Program-made: the position numbers and the translations under genes
Virus record (IMG/VR): IMGVR_UViG_3300028831_000232
Coordinates: 41,638 to 105,637 of that record
Length of the DNA stretch: 64,000 nucleotides
Source: a virus
Strand: one strand, 5' to 3'
The notes under the pieces: model-generated
Seen by the model: only the letters and a program-made list of their open reading frames with translations
The model's database searches: none
What the model was told of the DNA's origin: nothing
Part shown: positions 38,284 through 46,339 of the stretch, piece by piece
Numbering within the stretch: the first letter of the stretch is position 1
How the letters are laid out: each line of letters starts with the position of its first letter

Positions 38284-38652
38284 TCAGCCGCCGCGGCTGG
38301 CGTCCCAGAACTGACCGCCGCCCCAGGTGTCGCGCATCTTGGGGTAGCTCTTGATGACCCGGCCGTTGGCCTGGGTTGGGACGGCTTCGGGCACCGTCGG
38401 CAGCCGCAGCGGGATCTCGATGCGCTGGCGGGCGCCCTGGCGCTCATAGCTGCCGATCCGCTGACGCTTGACGCCCTGCCCGCCCGGCTCGCCGGCCTGG
38501 ACGTTGCCCTTGCGCCGCAGCGTGCCCCGCTCAGGGCTGGCCGAGGGAGAACCGCCGACCACGCCCTGGGGCATCCCGCCGGCCATCGTCGGCGCCATCG
38601 GGGACCGCCGCTCCTTGGCCTTGCCGAACCCGGTCTTCATGGTCTTGCCCAT
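38284..38652 (-). CDS. Unknown basic disordered protein, 122 aa
   Basis: Met-, Gly-, Arg-rich first half (MAPTMAGGMPQGVVGG) and a basic second half. Could bind DNA inside particles; unproven. Shares TAATG/TGATG-type junctions with neighbours. Confidence 0.55.
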   Translation of the reverse strand: MGKTMKTGFGKAKERRSPMAPTMAGGMPQGVVGGSPSASPERGTLRRKGNVQAGEPGGQGVKRQRIGSYERQGARQRIEIPLRLPTVPEAVPTQANGRVIKSYPKMRDTWGGGQFWDASRGG

Positions 38653-38852
38653 CAGTACGCTCCTGTGCTCGTGTCGCTGGCCCGAATTCCCTCGGCCACG
38701 AACTGGCCCCAGGAATTCCCCTGGTCCCCGAGTGCCTTCTCGATGGCCGCCTTGGGGTAGAGCTGCTCGTGGTACATCGAGGTCCGGCCGCCCTGCCGGC
38801 GCCGGATGGCGTGACCGTGCTGACGGTCGTCCAGGGGGTGGTGTTCGCTCAT
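38652..38852 (-). CDS. Unknown small protein, 66 aa
   Basis: Starts MSEHHPLDDRQHGHAIRR; a His- and Arg-rich front and a helical tail (YPKAAIEKALGDQG). No family recognised. Confidence 0.55.
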   Translation of the reverse strand: MSEHHPLDDRQHGHAIRRRQGGRTSMYHEQLYPKAAIEKALGDQGNSWGQFVAEGIRASDTSTGAY

Positions 38853-38865
38853 GGACGAAATCCTC

Positions 38866-39168
38866 TCATGTGGGGATGACCAGGAGAGTGATGGCCGAGA
38901 TCATGCCGTTCTCGCCGTCGCCGGGGACCTCGGCAAAGCCGGGCCGGAACACGAGATCGATGCCTCGGGTGGCGACGTAGCCTCGGGCGATCACGCACGC
39001 CTTGATGGCCTGGTTCACGGCCCCGGCGCCGATGGCCCGCAGGACGGGCCGGTTGCCGTCGTAGATGGCATGGCTCACCACCGCCGCCAATTCCTTGGCG
39101 TTGGCCGAGGCCGTTACGCGGAGGACTTCCTCGCCCGGCTTGAGGGCCGTAACTTCGGGACTTCCCAT
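38866..39168 (-). CDS. spoVS: SpoVS-like protein, 100 aa
   Basis: LRVTASANAKELAAVVSHAI, AIGAGAVNQAIKACVIARGY and GIDLVFRPGFAEV match stage V sporulation protein S nearly along its whole length. SpoVS is an Alba-like fold protein, probably nucleic-acid binding, that affects sporulation and cell division in bacteria. A phage copy could modulate host development or coat nucleic acid. Its start lies inside the resolvase gene (55-nt overlap). Confidence 0.85.
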   Translation of the reverse strand: MGSPEVTALKPGEEVLRVTASANAKELAAVVSHAIYDGNRPVLRAIGAGAVNQAIKACVIARGYVATRGIDLVFRPGFAEVPGDGENGMISAITLLVIPT

Positions 39169-39686
39169 TCGGCATGCACCTTTAGTTTCGCCAGTACGGC
39201 CTTCTCATACTCGAATCGTGCTCCGAGCATGAGGCTAGCCGACATCTGGGCAAGCCCATAGGCATCCGCCTGGTTGTCGTCGTTGAAGTCCATCCCCCAT
39301 TTCTTCAATACGGCCTTGAGCATCAAATTCTTCTGGGCATTTCCCGGCAGGCCGCAGAACATCTTCAATTGCTGGGTGGTGGGGATGGTGGGATAGGCCA
39401 GCTGGTTCTCGACGCCGTAGAGGTCGAGCAGCGCCAGCTTCACCATTCCCCCGCACTCCCCCAGGACGTGACCCATCTGCCGGCTGTAGGCGTAGCCCTC
39501 CATCACGATGTGAGCCGGCTCGGTCATGTTCTCCAGCCAGGCCGACAGCGCCTCTCGCAGCTCCCACAGTCGGCGGGGGCCGTGCGTCTTGGGCTTCACC
39601 GTCAGCAGGAGCGGGTCCTGATCGTCCGGGCCTTTGATGGCCGCAGCGGCGAAATTGGTTAACGACTGGTCGATGCCGACGTACAT
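39114..39686 (-). CDS. RuvC-like Holliday-junction resolvase, 190 aa
   Basis: Retroviral-integrase-like fold motifs: YVGIDQSLTNFA (Asp6), HIVMEGYAYSRQMGH (Glu) and DDNQADAYGLA near the end (paired Asp). This is the RuvC/phage resolvase set, typical length. It should cut branched DNA before packaging. The first ATG with a coherent fold is 39686 (GAGAGG upstream); the C-terminus overlaps spoVS. Confidence 0.8.
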   Translation of the reverse strand: MYVGIDQSLTNFAAAAIKGPDDQDPLLLTVKPKTHGPRRLWELREALSAWLENMTEPAHIVMEGYAYSRQMGHVLGECGGMVKLALLDLYGVENQLAYPTIPTTQQLKMFCGLPGNAQKNLMLKAVLKKWGMDFNDDNQADAYGLAQMSASLMLGARFEYEKAVLAKLKVHAEWEVPKLRPSSRARKSSA

Positions 39687-39844
39687 CGGTACCTCTCTTG
39701 GAACCGCTGATGTGCTTTGGAGCCGGTACGGCTCAGCTTGGTGAGCCGGGGCCAGTCCACCCACAGCGAGCGCAGGTAATTGTCGGTCCACAGCGTGAGC
39801 TTGAACCCCATGCCACCACGCTTGTCGAGCGTGAGCCTAAACAC
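39659..39844 (-). CDS. Unknown small basic protein, 61 aa
   Basis: GTG start overlapping the dNMP kinase stop. Contains FKLTLWTDNYLRSLWVDWP and a basic Ser/Arg-rich tail. Overlaps the resolvase start by 28 nt. No family recognised. Confidence 0.55.
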   Translation of the reverse strand: MFRLTLDKRGGMGFKLTLWTDNYLRSLWVDWPRLTKLSRTGSKAHQRFQERYRCTSASTSR

Positions 39845-40433
39845 GGCCCAGCTCCGACAGTGCCTTCGCCACCTTGGCCGGCAGATCGGCCAGCGTCCCG
39901 TCGTTGATAATGAAGCCGTCGTAGAGGCCATCGCCGTCATCGGTGAGCTGGTTCTCACTGATGTGCTTCGCCTCGGCCTCCGACAACGGTTCGAGGTCCG
40001 GCCGGATCACCCGGAACACGAACCCGCCCCGCTTCTGGATGGCCCGCAATTCATTGACGAAGCGCACGTCGGTGATGACGATGTTCTTCTGCCGGGCAAC
40101 GGCGAAGAGCTGCTTGATCCACAGCTCCTCGTCCAGCGTCTCCCGGCCCATCTCGGTGCCGATGCGCTGGTAGAGGCGGCGCACCTCGGGATGCTTCTTC
40201 GCCTGCTCCGGGCCGACCTCGCTGATGAGGTCGGAGAGCCGGACGTACACGAAGGCCGTCGAACCTTCCTGACAATTCAGGTGTCGCACGTCCACAATGG
40301 GGTCGATGGCGAGGGCGCACTGCTTCATCTTGGTGGCGAGGGCGTGCCGGCGGCAGCGATAGGGGTCGGCCATGAAGACCTCACCGACTGCGTCCTTGCC
40401 GGCGCCGGCTCGGCCACTGATCCCGACGAGCAT
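39837..40433 (-). CDS. Deoxynucleoside monophosphate kinase-like P-loop kinase, 198 aa
   Basis: VGISGRAGAGKDAVGEVF (residues 3-20) is a P-loop with Lys-Asp, as in phage dNMP kinases of the T4 gene 1 type. RIGTEMGRETLDEELWIKQL and IVITDVRFVNELRAI follow the order of that family (lid and substrate regions). It would phosphorylate dNMPs to feed DNA synthesis. TGATG junction fixes the start at 40433. Confidence 0.8.
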   Translation of the reverse strand: MLVGISGRAGAGKDAVGEVFMADPYRCRRHALATKMKQCALAIDPIVDVRHLNCQEGSTAFVYVRLSDLISEVGPEQAKKHPEVRRLYQRIGTEMGRETLDEELWIKQLFAVARQKNIVITDVRFVNELRAIQKRGGFVFRVIRPDLEPLSEAEAKHISENQLTDDGDGLYDGFIINDGTLADLPAKVAKALSELGRV

Positions 40434-40591
40434 CAGACCCCCTCGCATTGGTCGCAGACGTAGGCATCGTGGTACTCGCTGTAGTGGATGGTGTCGCCTT
40501 CGAGGATGTCGTCACTGCACTCCGGGCACACCGAGTCGTACTGGGCCTTGATCGACGGCCGCTCGGCCGGCCAGCCGCTCTTCACGCTCAT
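40433..40591 (-). CDS. Zinc-ribbon protein, 52 aa
   Basis: CPEC near residue 22 and CDQC near 46 with HYSEYHDAYV between: a complete four-Cys ribbon. Basic N-terminus MSVKSGWPAERP. ATGA overlap upstream. Function unknown. Confidence 0.7.
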   Translation of the reverse strand: MSVKSGWPAERPSIKAQYDSVCPECSDDILEGDTIHYSEYHDAYVCDQCEGV

Positions 40592-40980
40592 TGCTGCCAC
40601 TCCTTGACCGGGACCGGATCCGACTGCAGCTCGAACAACGGTGTCGGTGGGCGAATCAGGGCCTGGATGAGTATGTCCACCCGAGTCTGCTCCCGCTCCA
40701 GCGTCTTCGCCACGATGTCGAGTGCATCGACGCGCAGGTGGGTGTTCTCCAACAGTGCATCCCTGAACGCCTCCCAGATAGGCCGGCTCATCTCCAGCGC
40801 CGGGCGGATGGTGTCGGGTATCGCCATGTTGTGGCCGACGATCTCCTGGCGCCACGTCATGTACTTGTCGTCGCCCTCGTAGCCGGTGGGCCACATGAAC
40901 ACCCGGCCGCCTGGCTCGTCGTTGAAGAGCCAGACCTTGACGCTGTTGCTCATCGGGTCGGACTCGATGTGCGCCTTCAC
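40588..40980 (-). CDS. Unknown protein, 130 aa
   Basis: GTG start at 40980 (GTGA overlap); an ATG at 40953 is the alternative. Beta-like front (VKVWLFNDEPGGRVFMW) and a helical rear with EREQTRVDILIQALI. No family recognised. Confidence 0.6.
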   Translation of the reverse strand: MKAHIESDPMSNSVKVWLFNDEPGGRVFMWPTGYEGDDKYMTWRQEIVGHNMAIPDTIRPALEMSRPIWEAFRDALLENTHLRVDALDIVAKTLEREQTRVDILIQALIRPPTPLFELQSDPVPVKEWQQ

Positions 40981-41435
40981 AGGTACGGCTCGATGTCGTA
41001 TTCCCACACCAGCCGGCCCCAGGGCGTCATGGCCCAGGCCATCCCGCTGGCGTTCTCGGTGGGACGATGTACGTCGGGCAGCGCCTTCACCCAGCCCCGT
41101 TCCTCCAGCTCCTTGCGCCGGCTCGCCACGTCGTTCTTGTGGATCCCGGTGCGGCGATGCACCTCGTAGTCAAGCCGGCCCTTCTTGTCATTGGCCGAAG
41201 CGATGCAGGCCAGCACCCGCCACCGCTGACCCTCCGAGAACTGAGCGATGAAATTGGCTGCCTCGGCCTCGGTGGCCCAGGGCCGGCGCCGTAACCAGGC
41301 ATCATTCCCAGCTGGTGTCTCGACCATCTTGCGAGCCAGCGGCAGCGTGAGGGTGGCGTCAGGGTGCAGGCGCTTCACCCGGCGCTCGGTGACCGGACAC
41401 CGGCAGTCCGGGCAGCTGTGCTTGTAGCGCTTCAT
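40977..41435 (-). CDS. Zinc-finger plus winged-helix-like DNA-binding protein, 152 aa
   Basis: N-terminal CPDCRC (8-13) with basic residues; C-terminal half has VHRRTGIHKNDVASRRKELE, a winged-HTH recognition-type helix, and wing-like GWVKALPDVHRP. Probably a DNA-binding regulator or replication accessory; lies in the recombination module. Confidence 0.65.
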   Translation of the reverse strand: MKRYKHSCPDCRCPVTERRVKRLHPDATLTLPLARKMVETPAGNDAWLRRRPWATEAEAANFIAQFSEGQRWRVLACIASANDKKGRLDYEVHRRTGIHKNDVASRRKELEERGWVKALPDVHRPTENASGMAWAMTPWGRLVWEYDIEPYL

Positions 41436-41944
41436 GGCGTCCAGCGGCTCGCCCGACGGTCATGATCCTCACGCCGGCCGACACGGCGGGTCAGCTCCCG
41501 GCTCACCACGGCGGCGTCGCGCTCGGTGGAGGCATAGAGCGTGGCGATCATCTTCCGGTAGGCCACGGCGGTGTGGTAGATGTCCTGGCGCTCTTCGACT
41601 TCGGGGTCGATGTCGCGCTGAGCCTTCGCCACCGTGATGCGGTCGTCCCTGGTCCCGCCCCAGTCCCGCAGCAGCACCAGGCTCTGGGCCTTGCTGAGCA
41701 CCGCCTCGGCGCAGCGCTCCTCGACTTCGGCCATCGCCACCGACACGCCCAGGTGGTCGGTCCAGCGGGTCAGGGCCACGAACAGGCCCATGAGCCGGTC
41801 GTCGGTCAGATCGGTGAGCTTAAGAGGCAGCTTGGGAATTTCGAAGGCCGGACGCGGCGGTAACCGGAATCCTTCGCTTTCGACTCGGGCCTTGGCCCGA
41901 GCTGCTTTCTCGGCCATTTCGAGAGCGAGATTGGAGGTCTTCAT
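41432..41944 (-). CDS. Unknown helical protein next to Cas4, 170 aa
   Basis: Starts MKTSNLALEMAEKAARA; Arg/Pro segment PPRPAFEIPKLPLKL, then long helices. I have seen similar genes beside Cas4-family exonucleases in actinophages. It overlaps the fusion gene 41820-43172 by 125 nt. Possible recombination accessory; function unknown. Confidence 0.6.
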   Translation of the reverse strand: MKTSNLALEMAEKAARAKARVESEGFRLPPRPAFEIPKLPLKLTDLTDDRLMGLFVALTRWTDHLGVSVAMAEVEERCAEAVLSKAQSLVLLRDWGGTRDDRITVAKAQRDIDPEVEERQDIYHTAVAYRKMIATLYASTERDAAVVSRELTRRVGRREDHDRRASRWTP

Positions 41945-43172
41945 CAGCCGCCTCGTTCGCGTAGGGGTCCCAACAGGTTTCCGAATAAGAGCACGATTTG
42001 CAGGTGGGGCTGTCGATGCCCTCGGCCCATTCCGGCCGGCGGGGCGGCTTGCCCGAGTCCAGGGCGTACCGGATGTCGAGGCAGGCGTCGAGGAGATCCG
42101 CCACCAGCTCGGGCTGGTACCGCACCCGGAATTCCTTCACCTGCTGGTTCCATTTCGATTCGTAGACGAACACCATGACCTTGCGACCGGAGATGGCGAG
42201 GTAGATCATCCCCTGGCGCATGTGGGTGGGGAAGGGCCGCTTGATGTCCCGCCAGATGCCCTCGTAGTCCACCACCGCCTTCTCGGACCCGTCGTCCTCC
42301 TTCACCTTGTAGGTGTGCTTGCCGAGGAGCTTGGGCGCCTCGAAGCGCAGCGTGCCGATGCCGATGCTCTTGACCTCCAGCAGCGGGCAGAGCGCTTCGT
42401 CGTCCTCGTCAGCGATGTCGCCGTCGGCGTGGCCGGCGATCAGGTGCTTGTCGGAGCGGACGGGCACCTCCCGGTACGACAGGCAGCCCCGCTGGGCCTT
42501 GCACTTCGGGCAGCTGGCCGGGGCCGTGGCCCGCCAGCCGTGGCCGCAGGCGTTGCAGTGAAACCGGCCCCGGAGCAGGCCCATCTCCCACAGCCAGGTC
42601 TGCCATTTGTTGTGGATCTCGTGGCCCTCTTGGAAGACGTTCTCCAGGGTGAAGCTGTGCCCGTCGCCCTCGGCGGCCGGCGCCCCGATGAGCCGGAAGA
42701 AGGTGTTGCGGGGGCACCAGTCGGTCTTGCACATCTCCGACGGGTGGATCACGTCGGTGGGCCGGTCCTCGGGCGGGCGGATCATCAGGTGGCGCTGAAT
42801 GGCCCCCAGGATGCGTGTCTCGACCTTGGTGGTGTTGAGCACCTTGGCGAGGGGCGACTTCTTCACCGTGCGGATGACCCTCACCAGTGCCTCCTCCTTG
42901 CGCCGCAACCGCCGGATGGCGTTCCGGTCACGTTCCGAGCGCCCGCCCCATACCCCGAATTTCTCGTGATGCCTCAGTGCGTATTCCAGACAGTCCTGTT
43001 TGACAGGGCACGGCGGCCGACCATCGAGGCCATTGCAGATGGCCTTGGCCGCCTGCACTTCGGCTGTGGTGTCGCGGCCCTTGGCCTTGATGGGGAAGAA
43101 GAAATCGGGTCCAGCATTCCAGCTGTGGCACTTGGCCTGATCGCTCCATTCAGGACGGCCCCATTCGATCAC
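41820..43172 (-). CDS. WhiB-like iron-sulfur domain fused to Cas4/PD-(D/E)XK exonuclease, 450 aa
   Basis: Residues 9-90 resemble WhiB: WSDQAKC, FFFP, C46, C55-PV, C61 and GVWGG (73-77). Four Cys could hold a 4Fe-4S cluster, though C46-x8-C55 is longer than the usual C-x2-C. From about 140 on it is a Cas4-type nuclease: C148 and C153, a zinc knuckle (C206, C209, C221, C224), GHADG (247-251), EVK (266-268), then C391, C394, C400. Cas4 enzymes are exonucleases in recombination. GTG start chosen for the GGAG upstream. The tail overlaps the next gene. Confidence 0.75.
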   Translation of the reverse strand: MIEWGRPEWSDQAKCHSWNAGPDFFFPIKAKGRDTTAEVQAAKAICNGLDGRPPCPVKQDCLEYALRHHEKFGVWGGRSERDRNAIRRLRRKEEALVRVIRTVKKSPLAKVLNTTKVETRILGAIQRHLMIRPPEDRPTDVIHPSEMCKTDWCPRNTFFRLIGAPAAEGDGHSFTLENVFQEGHEIHNKWQTWLWEMGLLRGRFHCNACGHGWRATAPASCPKCKAQRGCLSYREVPVRSDKHLIAGHADGDIADEDDEALCPLLEVKSIGIGTLRFEAPKLLGKHTYKVKEDDGSEKAVVDYEGIWRDIKRPFPTHMRQGMIYLAISGRKVMVFVYESKWNQQVKEFRVRYQPELVADLLDACLDIRYALDSGKPPRRPEWAEGIDSPTCKSCSYSETCWDPYANEAADEDLQSRSRNGRESSSGQGPSRKRRIPVTAASGLRNSQAAS

Positions 43173-43470
43173 CGAATAGCTCCAAAAAGTCGCCCCTTGG
43201 CAGGACGACGTAATGATCTCCCGAGAGTTCCAGACAGAGGGCGGGGACTCGACCCTCAGCCACAGCTTCGTCGGTGATTTTCCGCAGGTCAACCTTCTTC
43301 ATGGTGATCTGCTCACCGCCTGTGTACTTGTTCTCGATCAGGAGGACCGGCGTCTTCACGTCGCCCTTGGCGAACCACTGGTTACCGCTTCCAGTTGTGA
43401 CCCGGCCGCCGAAGCGCTTCGCCGTGTCCTTCTCCTGGCGCCGGCTGCGCTTCTGGCCCTCGGACCTCAC
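43150..43470 (-). CDS. Hjc-like Holliday-junction nuclease, 106 aa
   Basis: RSRRQEKDTAKRFGGRVT, a GDVKTPVLL segment and IENKYTGG give the E...(G)D...ExK order of archaeal Hjc-type PD-(D/E)XK resolvases, with the usual length. It probably cuts branched DNA with RecA and Cas4, whose genes flank it. Start chosen as the ATG at 43470. Confidence 0.7.
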   Translation of the reverse strand: MRSEGQKRSRRQEKDTAKRFGGRVTTGSGNQWFAKGDVKTPVLLIENKYTGGEQITMKKVDLRKITDEAVAEGRVPALCLELSGDHYVVLPRGDFLELFGDRMGPS

Positions 43471-44549
43471 TTCTTCGAGCGCGGCCGGCGCACCGTCCGC
43501 TTCACGCCGGGCGGCTCATGGTGGAAGAGCAGCTGCCGGACCTCGGCCTCCAGCTGGGCGATCAGCTCGGGGCGCTCCCGCAGGGCGGCCACCAGCGAGT
43601 CCACGCCCCGCCACTTCTCGTCGCCGTACTCGTACCAGCTCGACCTCCCCGAGTCGCCCCGGCGGATGAGCTGGTGGGCCTTGCCGACGGCCACGATCTC
43701 CTTGACCCGGTCGAACTCGCCGGCCTTGAAGTGGCCGTCCTCGGAGTCGCAGAAGTAGAAGTCCACCACCGCCGAACGCTGCGGCGGCGCCGTCTTGTTC
43801 TTGATCGTGGTCATCTTGATCGTCTGGCCGATGCGGAGGTCCCCCTCCTCGATCCAGTCGTCGCGCTTGACCTCGACGCGGATGGAGTAGAAGAAGTTCT
43901 TGCCCCGGCCGCCCGGCGTGGTGCGGGGGTCGCCCCGGATGACGCCAATGCGGTCGCGCCACTGGTTCACCATCAGGCCGAGCACCGGTCGCTGGTGCTC
44001 GGTCATCGACCGCTTGCTGGCCGGCTGCTGCTTGCGGAAGAACTGGCCGGTGAGCAGAGCGCCCAGGCCCACGGCGATCTCGCCCATGTCGTTCTCGTCC
44101 TCGCGCTCGGGCACCAGCGCCGGCAGCGAGTCGATGACGATGCAGTCCACGCTGCGGGTGTCGAGGAATTCGATGCAGCTGCCGTAGACCGACTCCATGC
44201 CGTTGTCCTTCATGACCAGGACCCGGCTGTCGTCCACGCCCAGCTGGCGCGCCCAGCGCTTGTCCCAGCACTGCTCGGCGTCGAACCAGACGGCGCTCCA
44301 CTCGGGGTCGCGGGCCTGGTTGATGGCGATGGTCTTCAGCGCCAGCAGCGTCTTGCCGGCGCTCTCGTAGCCGATGACCTCCACCCAGCGGTTGAGGGGC
44401 CAGCCGCCGCCCAGGGCGATGTCCACGGCCAGCGAGCCGCTCGGGCAGCGGGGGACCAGCTCCTGCTCGATCTCCGAGCCGAGGATGATCGTGCCCTCGC
44501 CCAGCTTCTTGTTGATCCGGGCGGCAATGGCGAGCAGGGACTTATCCAT
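43467..44549 (-). CDS. recA: RecA/RadA-like recombinase, 360 aa
   Basis: Walker A GYESAGKT (60-67) and Walker B VDCIVIDSLPAL (about 133-144), a catalytic-type Glu in FDAEQ, and MVNQWRDRIGVIRGDPRTTP, corresponding to the DNA-binding loop region. Phage-type RecA/UvsX homologue that forms filaments on ssDNA for strand exchange. The C-terminal tail is basic (VRRPRSKK). Overlaps the Hjc-like gene by 4 nt. Confidence 0.85.
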   Translation of the reverse strand: MDKSLLAIAARINKKLGEGTIILGSEIEQELVPRCPSGSLAVDIALGGGWPLNRWVEVIGYESAGKTLLALKTIAINQARDPEWSAVWFDAEQCWDKRWARQLGVDDSRVLVMKDNGMESVYGSCIEFLDTRSVDCIVIDSLPALVPEREDENDMGEIAVGLGALLTGQFFRKQQPASKRSMTEHQRPVLGLMVNQWRDRIGVIRGDPRTTPGGRGKNFFYSIRVEVKRDDWIEEGDLRIGQTIKMTTIKNKTAPPQRSAVVDFYFCDSEDGHFKAGEFDRVKEIVAVGKAHQLIRRGDSGRSSWYEYGDEKWRGVDSLVAALRERPELIAQLEAEVRQLLFHHEPPGVKRTVRRPRSKK

Positions 44550-44643
44550 TGCTGCTCCGATACCAGTCGATGTAGCACTCGACGCATTTAACGTTGAGCG
44601 GGTGGCCGCTCTCGTCGGTGACGTGACCGCAGCCCCAAGTCAT
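44542..44643 (-). CDS. Minimal zinc protein, 33 aa
   Basis: WGCGH and KCVEC (residues 3-23) form a compact zinc knuckle. It overlaps the RecA start by 8 nt and the upstream stop by 4. Too short for a known family; may be coupled to RecA translation. Confidence 0.55.
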   Translation of the reverse strand: MTWGCGHVTDESGHPLNVKCVECYIDWYRSSNG

Positions 44644-44840
44644 CGCTTCTCGATCTTCTTGACGTGCCAGGCCATCTTGGAATTGGCCTTGTTGTTGGCC
44701 GCTGCCGCCTTCCATGCCGCCTCCTCGTTCTCGTACGTCTCGAACGGCACGGCCTTGCCGTGGAGCGGGTGGACGCCCATCAGGATGTACAGGTGCTCCT
44801 TCTCCTCGGGCGCCTTGGCCGGCTTACGCGGCGCAACCAC
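44640..44840 (-). CDS. Unknown small protein, 66 aa
   Basis: GTG start inside the upstream gene. Basic front VVAPRKPAKAPEEK, then YILMGVHPLHGKAVP and an Ala/Lys helix. Function unknown. Confidence 0.6.
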   Translation of the reverse strand: MVAPRKPAKAPEEKEHLYILMGVHPLHGKAVPFETYENEEAAWKAAAANNKANSKMAWHVKKIEKR

Positions 44841-45069
44841 GGCCGGCCTCGTCCAGCTTGAAGGCGATCCAGTCCTCGTCCCCGACATCGAGCATGCGGA
44901 GCACCTCGGCCGCCAGCTCCCAGCTGCCGGGCGCCAGGAGGGCGCTGTGGCCGCTCAGGATGGCCGTGTAGGCGTCCGGGGCGTTGTCCACCGGGATGAG
45001 GCCAGAACGCGCTCCAGCGGCCTCTGGCGGCCCCATGTAGAGCGTCGGCGTGATGGTGATCATGGTCAT
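44824..45069 (-). CDS. Unknown small protein, 81 aa
   Basis: Starts MTMITITPTLYMGPPEA (ATGA overlap). Beta front, helical rear (ELAAEVLRMLDVG). Function unknown. Confidence 0.6.
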   Translation of the reverse strand: MTMITITPTLYMGPPEAAGARSGLIPVDNAPDAYTAILSGHSALLAPGSWELAAEVLRMLDVGDEDWIAFKLDEAGRGCAA

Positions 45070-45611
45070 TCCTCTGGCTCGACCCACCGGGCGGCGAACT
45101 GCTGGCCCATCAGCGCCGCCCGCAGAGCACGATGATGCCCGCTCCGCAGCCGGTGGGTGTACGGGGGAAGGTTCGGGCTGGTGTTCTTCACCGTCTCCAC
45201 CAGCGGCAGCGTGTTGCTCCGCTCGTGGGTGTCAGCGAAGGTCGGACCACCCCGGTCGTAGGCCCGGCCGCCCTCGCCCATGTAGAAGGCCAGGCCCTGG
45301 TGGGTGACGCTGGACTGCGTCGAGCTGACGATCCGGGGATCGACCATGACCGTGCGCTGACGGCCCAGTTCCGCCTGGACCCGCTCGATCTGCTCGGGCG
45401 GGTCGCCCTGGCGCGACCGGGGAGCGCTCGGCCAGGGGGCGACGGCCGTCGGCGCCGACCCCTCGGGGAAGACAGCGTGGATGTCCTTGGACCCGAACAG
45501 GCTGCGGATGCGGGAGCGGCCCTCGGCCTCCCAGCTCGTCTCGTGCTCGCCACCGGCAGCGCCCGCGTTGAAGTGGTCAATCCGGCTCTGGCGCTGCTCG
45601 TCCTCGGTCAC
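45066..45611 (-). CDS. Unknown protein, 181 aa
   Basis: Starts MTEDEQRQSRIDHF; polar and Gly/Pro-rich with VDPRIVSSTQSSVTHQG and a basic end. Probably structural or accessory; no family recognised. Confidence 0.6.
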   Translation of the reverse strand: MTEDEQRQSRIDHFNAGAAGGEHETSWEAEGRSRIRSLFGSKDIHAVFPEGSAPTAVAPWPSAPRSRQGDPPEQIERVQAELGRQRTVMVDPRIVSSTQSSVTHQGLAFYMGEGGRAYDRGGPTFADTHERSNTLPLVETVKNTSPNLPPYTHRLRSGHHRALRAALMGQQFAARWVEPEE

Positions 45612-45850
45612 TTCTTCTTCGTGTCCTTGCCGATGTCGGGGTACTTGGCCTTGACCGCCGCCCGGACCCTGGCCTTCTCGGCCGAGGAGCCGTGCTGGGC
45701 GACGCGGGCCAGGGCGTTGCGGGCGTGCTTCTTGTCGGGGATCGGGTAATTCCCGCTCTCCTTCTTCTGGTCGGCCGTCTTGGCCTTGGACTTGATGGCG
45801 AATTCGCTCTTCGGCAGCTTGGCCCGCTTTTTCGGGGTGAGGTCAGCCAT
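45608..45850 (-). CDS. DUF6582-like small basic protein, 80 aa
   Basis: KKRAKLPKSEFAI, NYPIPDKKHARNALARVAQH and VKAKYPDIGKD match a short basic family (YPI.d..HArnALaRV) that is widespread in bacteria and phages. Function unknown. Stop overlaps the next gene. Confidence 0.75.
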   Translation of the reverse strand: MADLTPKKRAKLPKSEFAIKSKAKTADQKKESGNYPIPDKKHARNALARVAQHGSSAEKARVRAAVKAKYPDIGKDTKKK

Positions 45851-45948
45851 TACTTCCTCCCGAGGGCATAGCCGATCAGCAACCCGATCAGGATGAGGAT
45901 GACCACGATGATGCCGATGGTCTTGGCGACGGCCCCGGCGATGATCAT
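45850..45948 (-). CDS. Tiny membrane peptide, 32 aa
   Basis: AGAVAKTIGIIVVILILIGL (residues 4-23) is a transmembrane helix; short basic end GRK. ATGA overlap upstream, TAATG downstream. Confidence 0.5.
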   Translation of the reverse strand: MIIAGAVAKTIGIIVVILILIGLLIGYALGRK

Positions 45949-46178
45949 CGCTTCACATATCCTTTGGCCGTGGACTGAGCGAGGCCCTTCTTATGAAGTT
46001 CGCCCATGGCAGCACCCGCTCGCCGGATCTGCTGAGCATGAAGGATGACATCGCCGTGGAGTTTCTCAGCCATCGTCCGGCTGGTATGTGGCGTGTCGGA
46101 GAGATGGCCTAACACCTTGGTCTGGTAGGGAGTGAGCTTCGGCCGGCGATCATGGAAAACCTCAGTCTCCTCGGTCAC
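45945..46178 (-). CDS. Winged-helix-like small protein, 77 aa
   Basis: KLTPYQTKVLGHLSDTPHTS and AEKLHGDVILHAQQIRRAGA, with LHKKGLAQSTAKGYVKR as a wing, look like a MarR- or PaaX-type winged helix. Small regulator candidate; GTG start overlaps the previous stop (GTGA). Confidence 0.6.
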   Translation of the reverse strand: MTEETEVFHDRRPKLTPYQTKVLGHLSDTPHTSRTMAEKLHGDVILHAQQIRRAGAAMGELHKKGLAQSTAKGYVKR

Positions 46179-46339
46179 CGCTTCTTCGCCGCCTTCTTCG
46201 CCATGGCCGACCGCTTGGCATGCGACGTGCCGGCGTTGGAGATCTTCGCCGCCTTCTCCTTGCTCATGCCCTTCTCCTTCAATTTCTCATAGACCTTCGG
46301 GCGAAGGATCGACGGGCCAGGGTCTTTTCCTTGCGGCAT
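46175..46339 (-). CDS. DUF7218-like small basic protein, 54 aa
   Basis: MPQGKDPGPSILRPKVYEKL, then KEKGMSKEKAAKISN, match a short actinobacterial family (GPS..P..YE.L...G.SKE.AA.I.N) of unknown function, followed by a Lys-rich tail. Confidence 0.7.
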   Translation of the reverse strand: MPQGKDPGPSILRPKVYEKLKEKGMSKEKAAKISNAGTSHAKRSAMAKKAAKKR

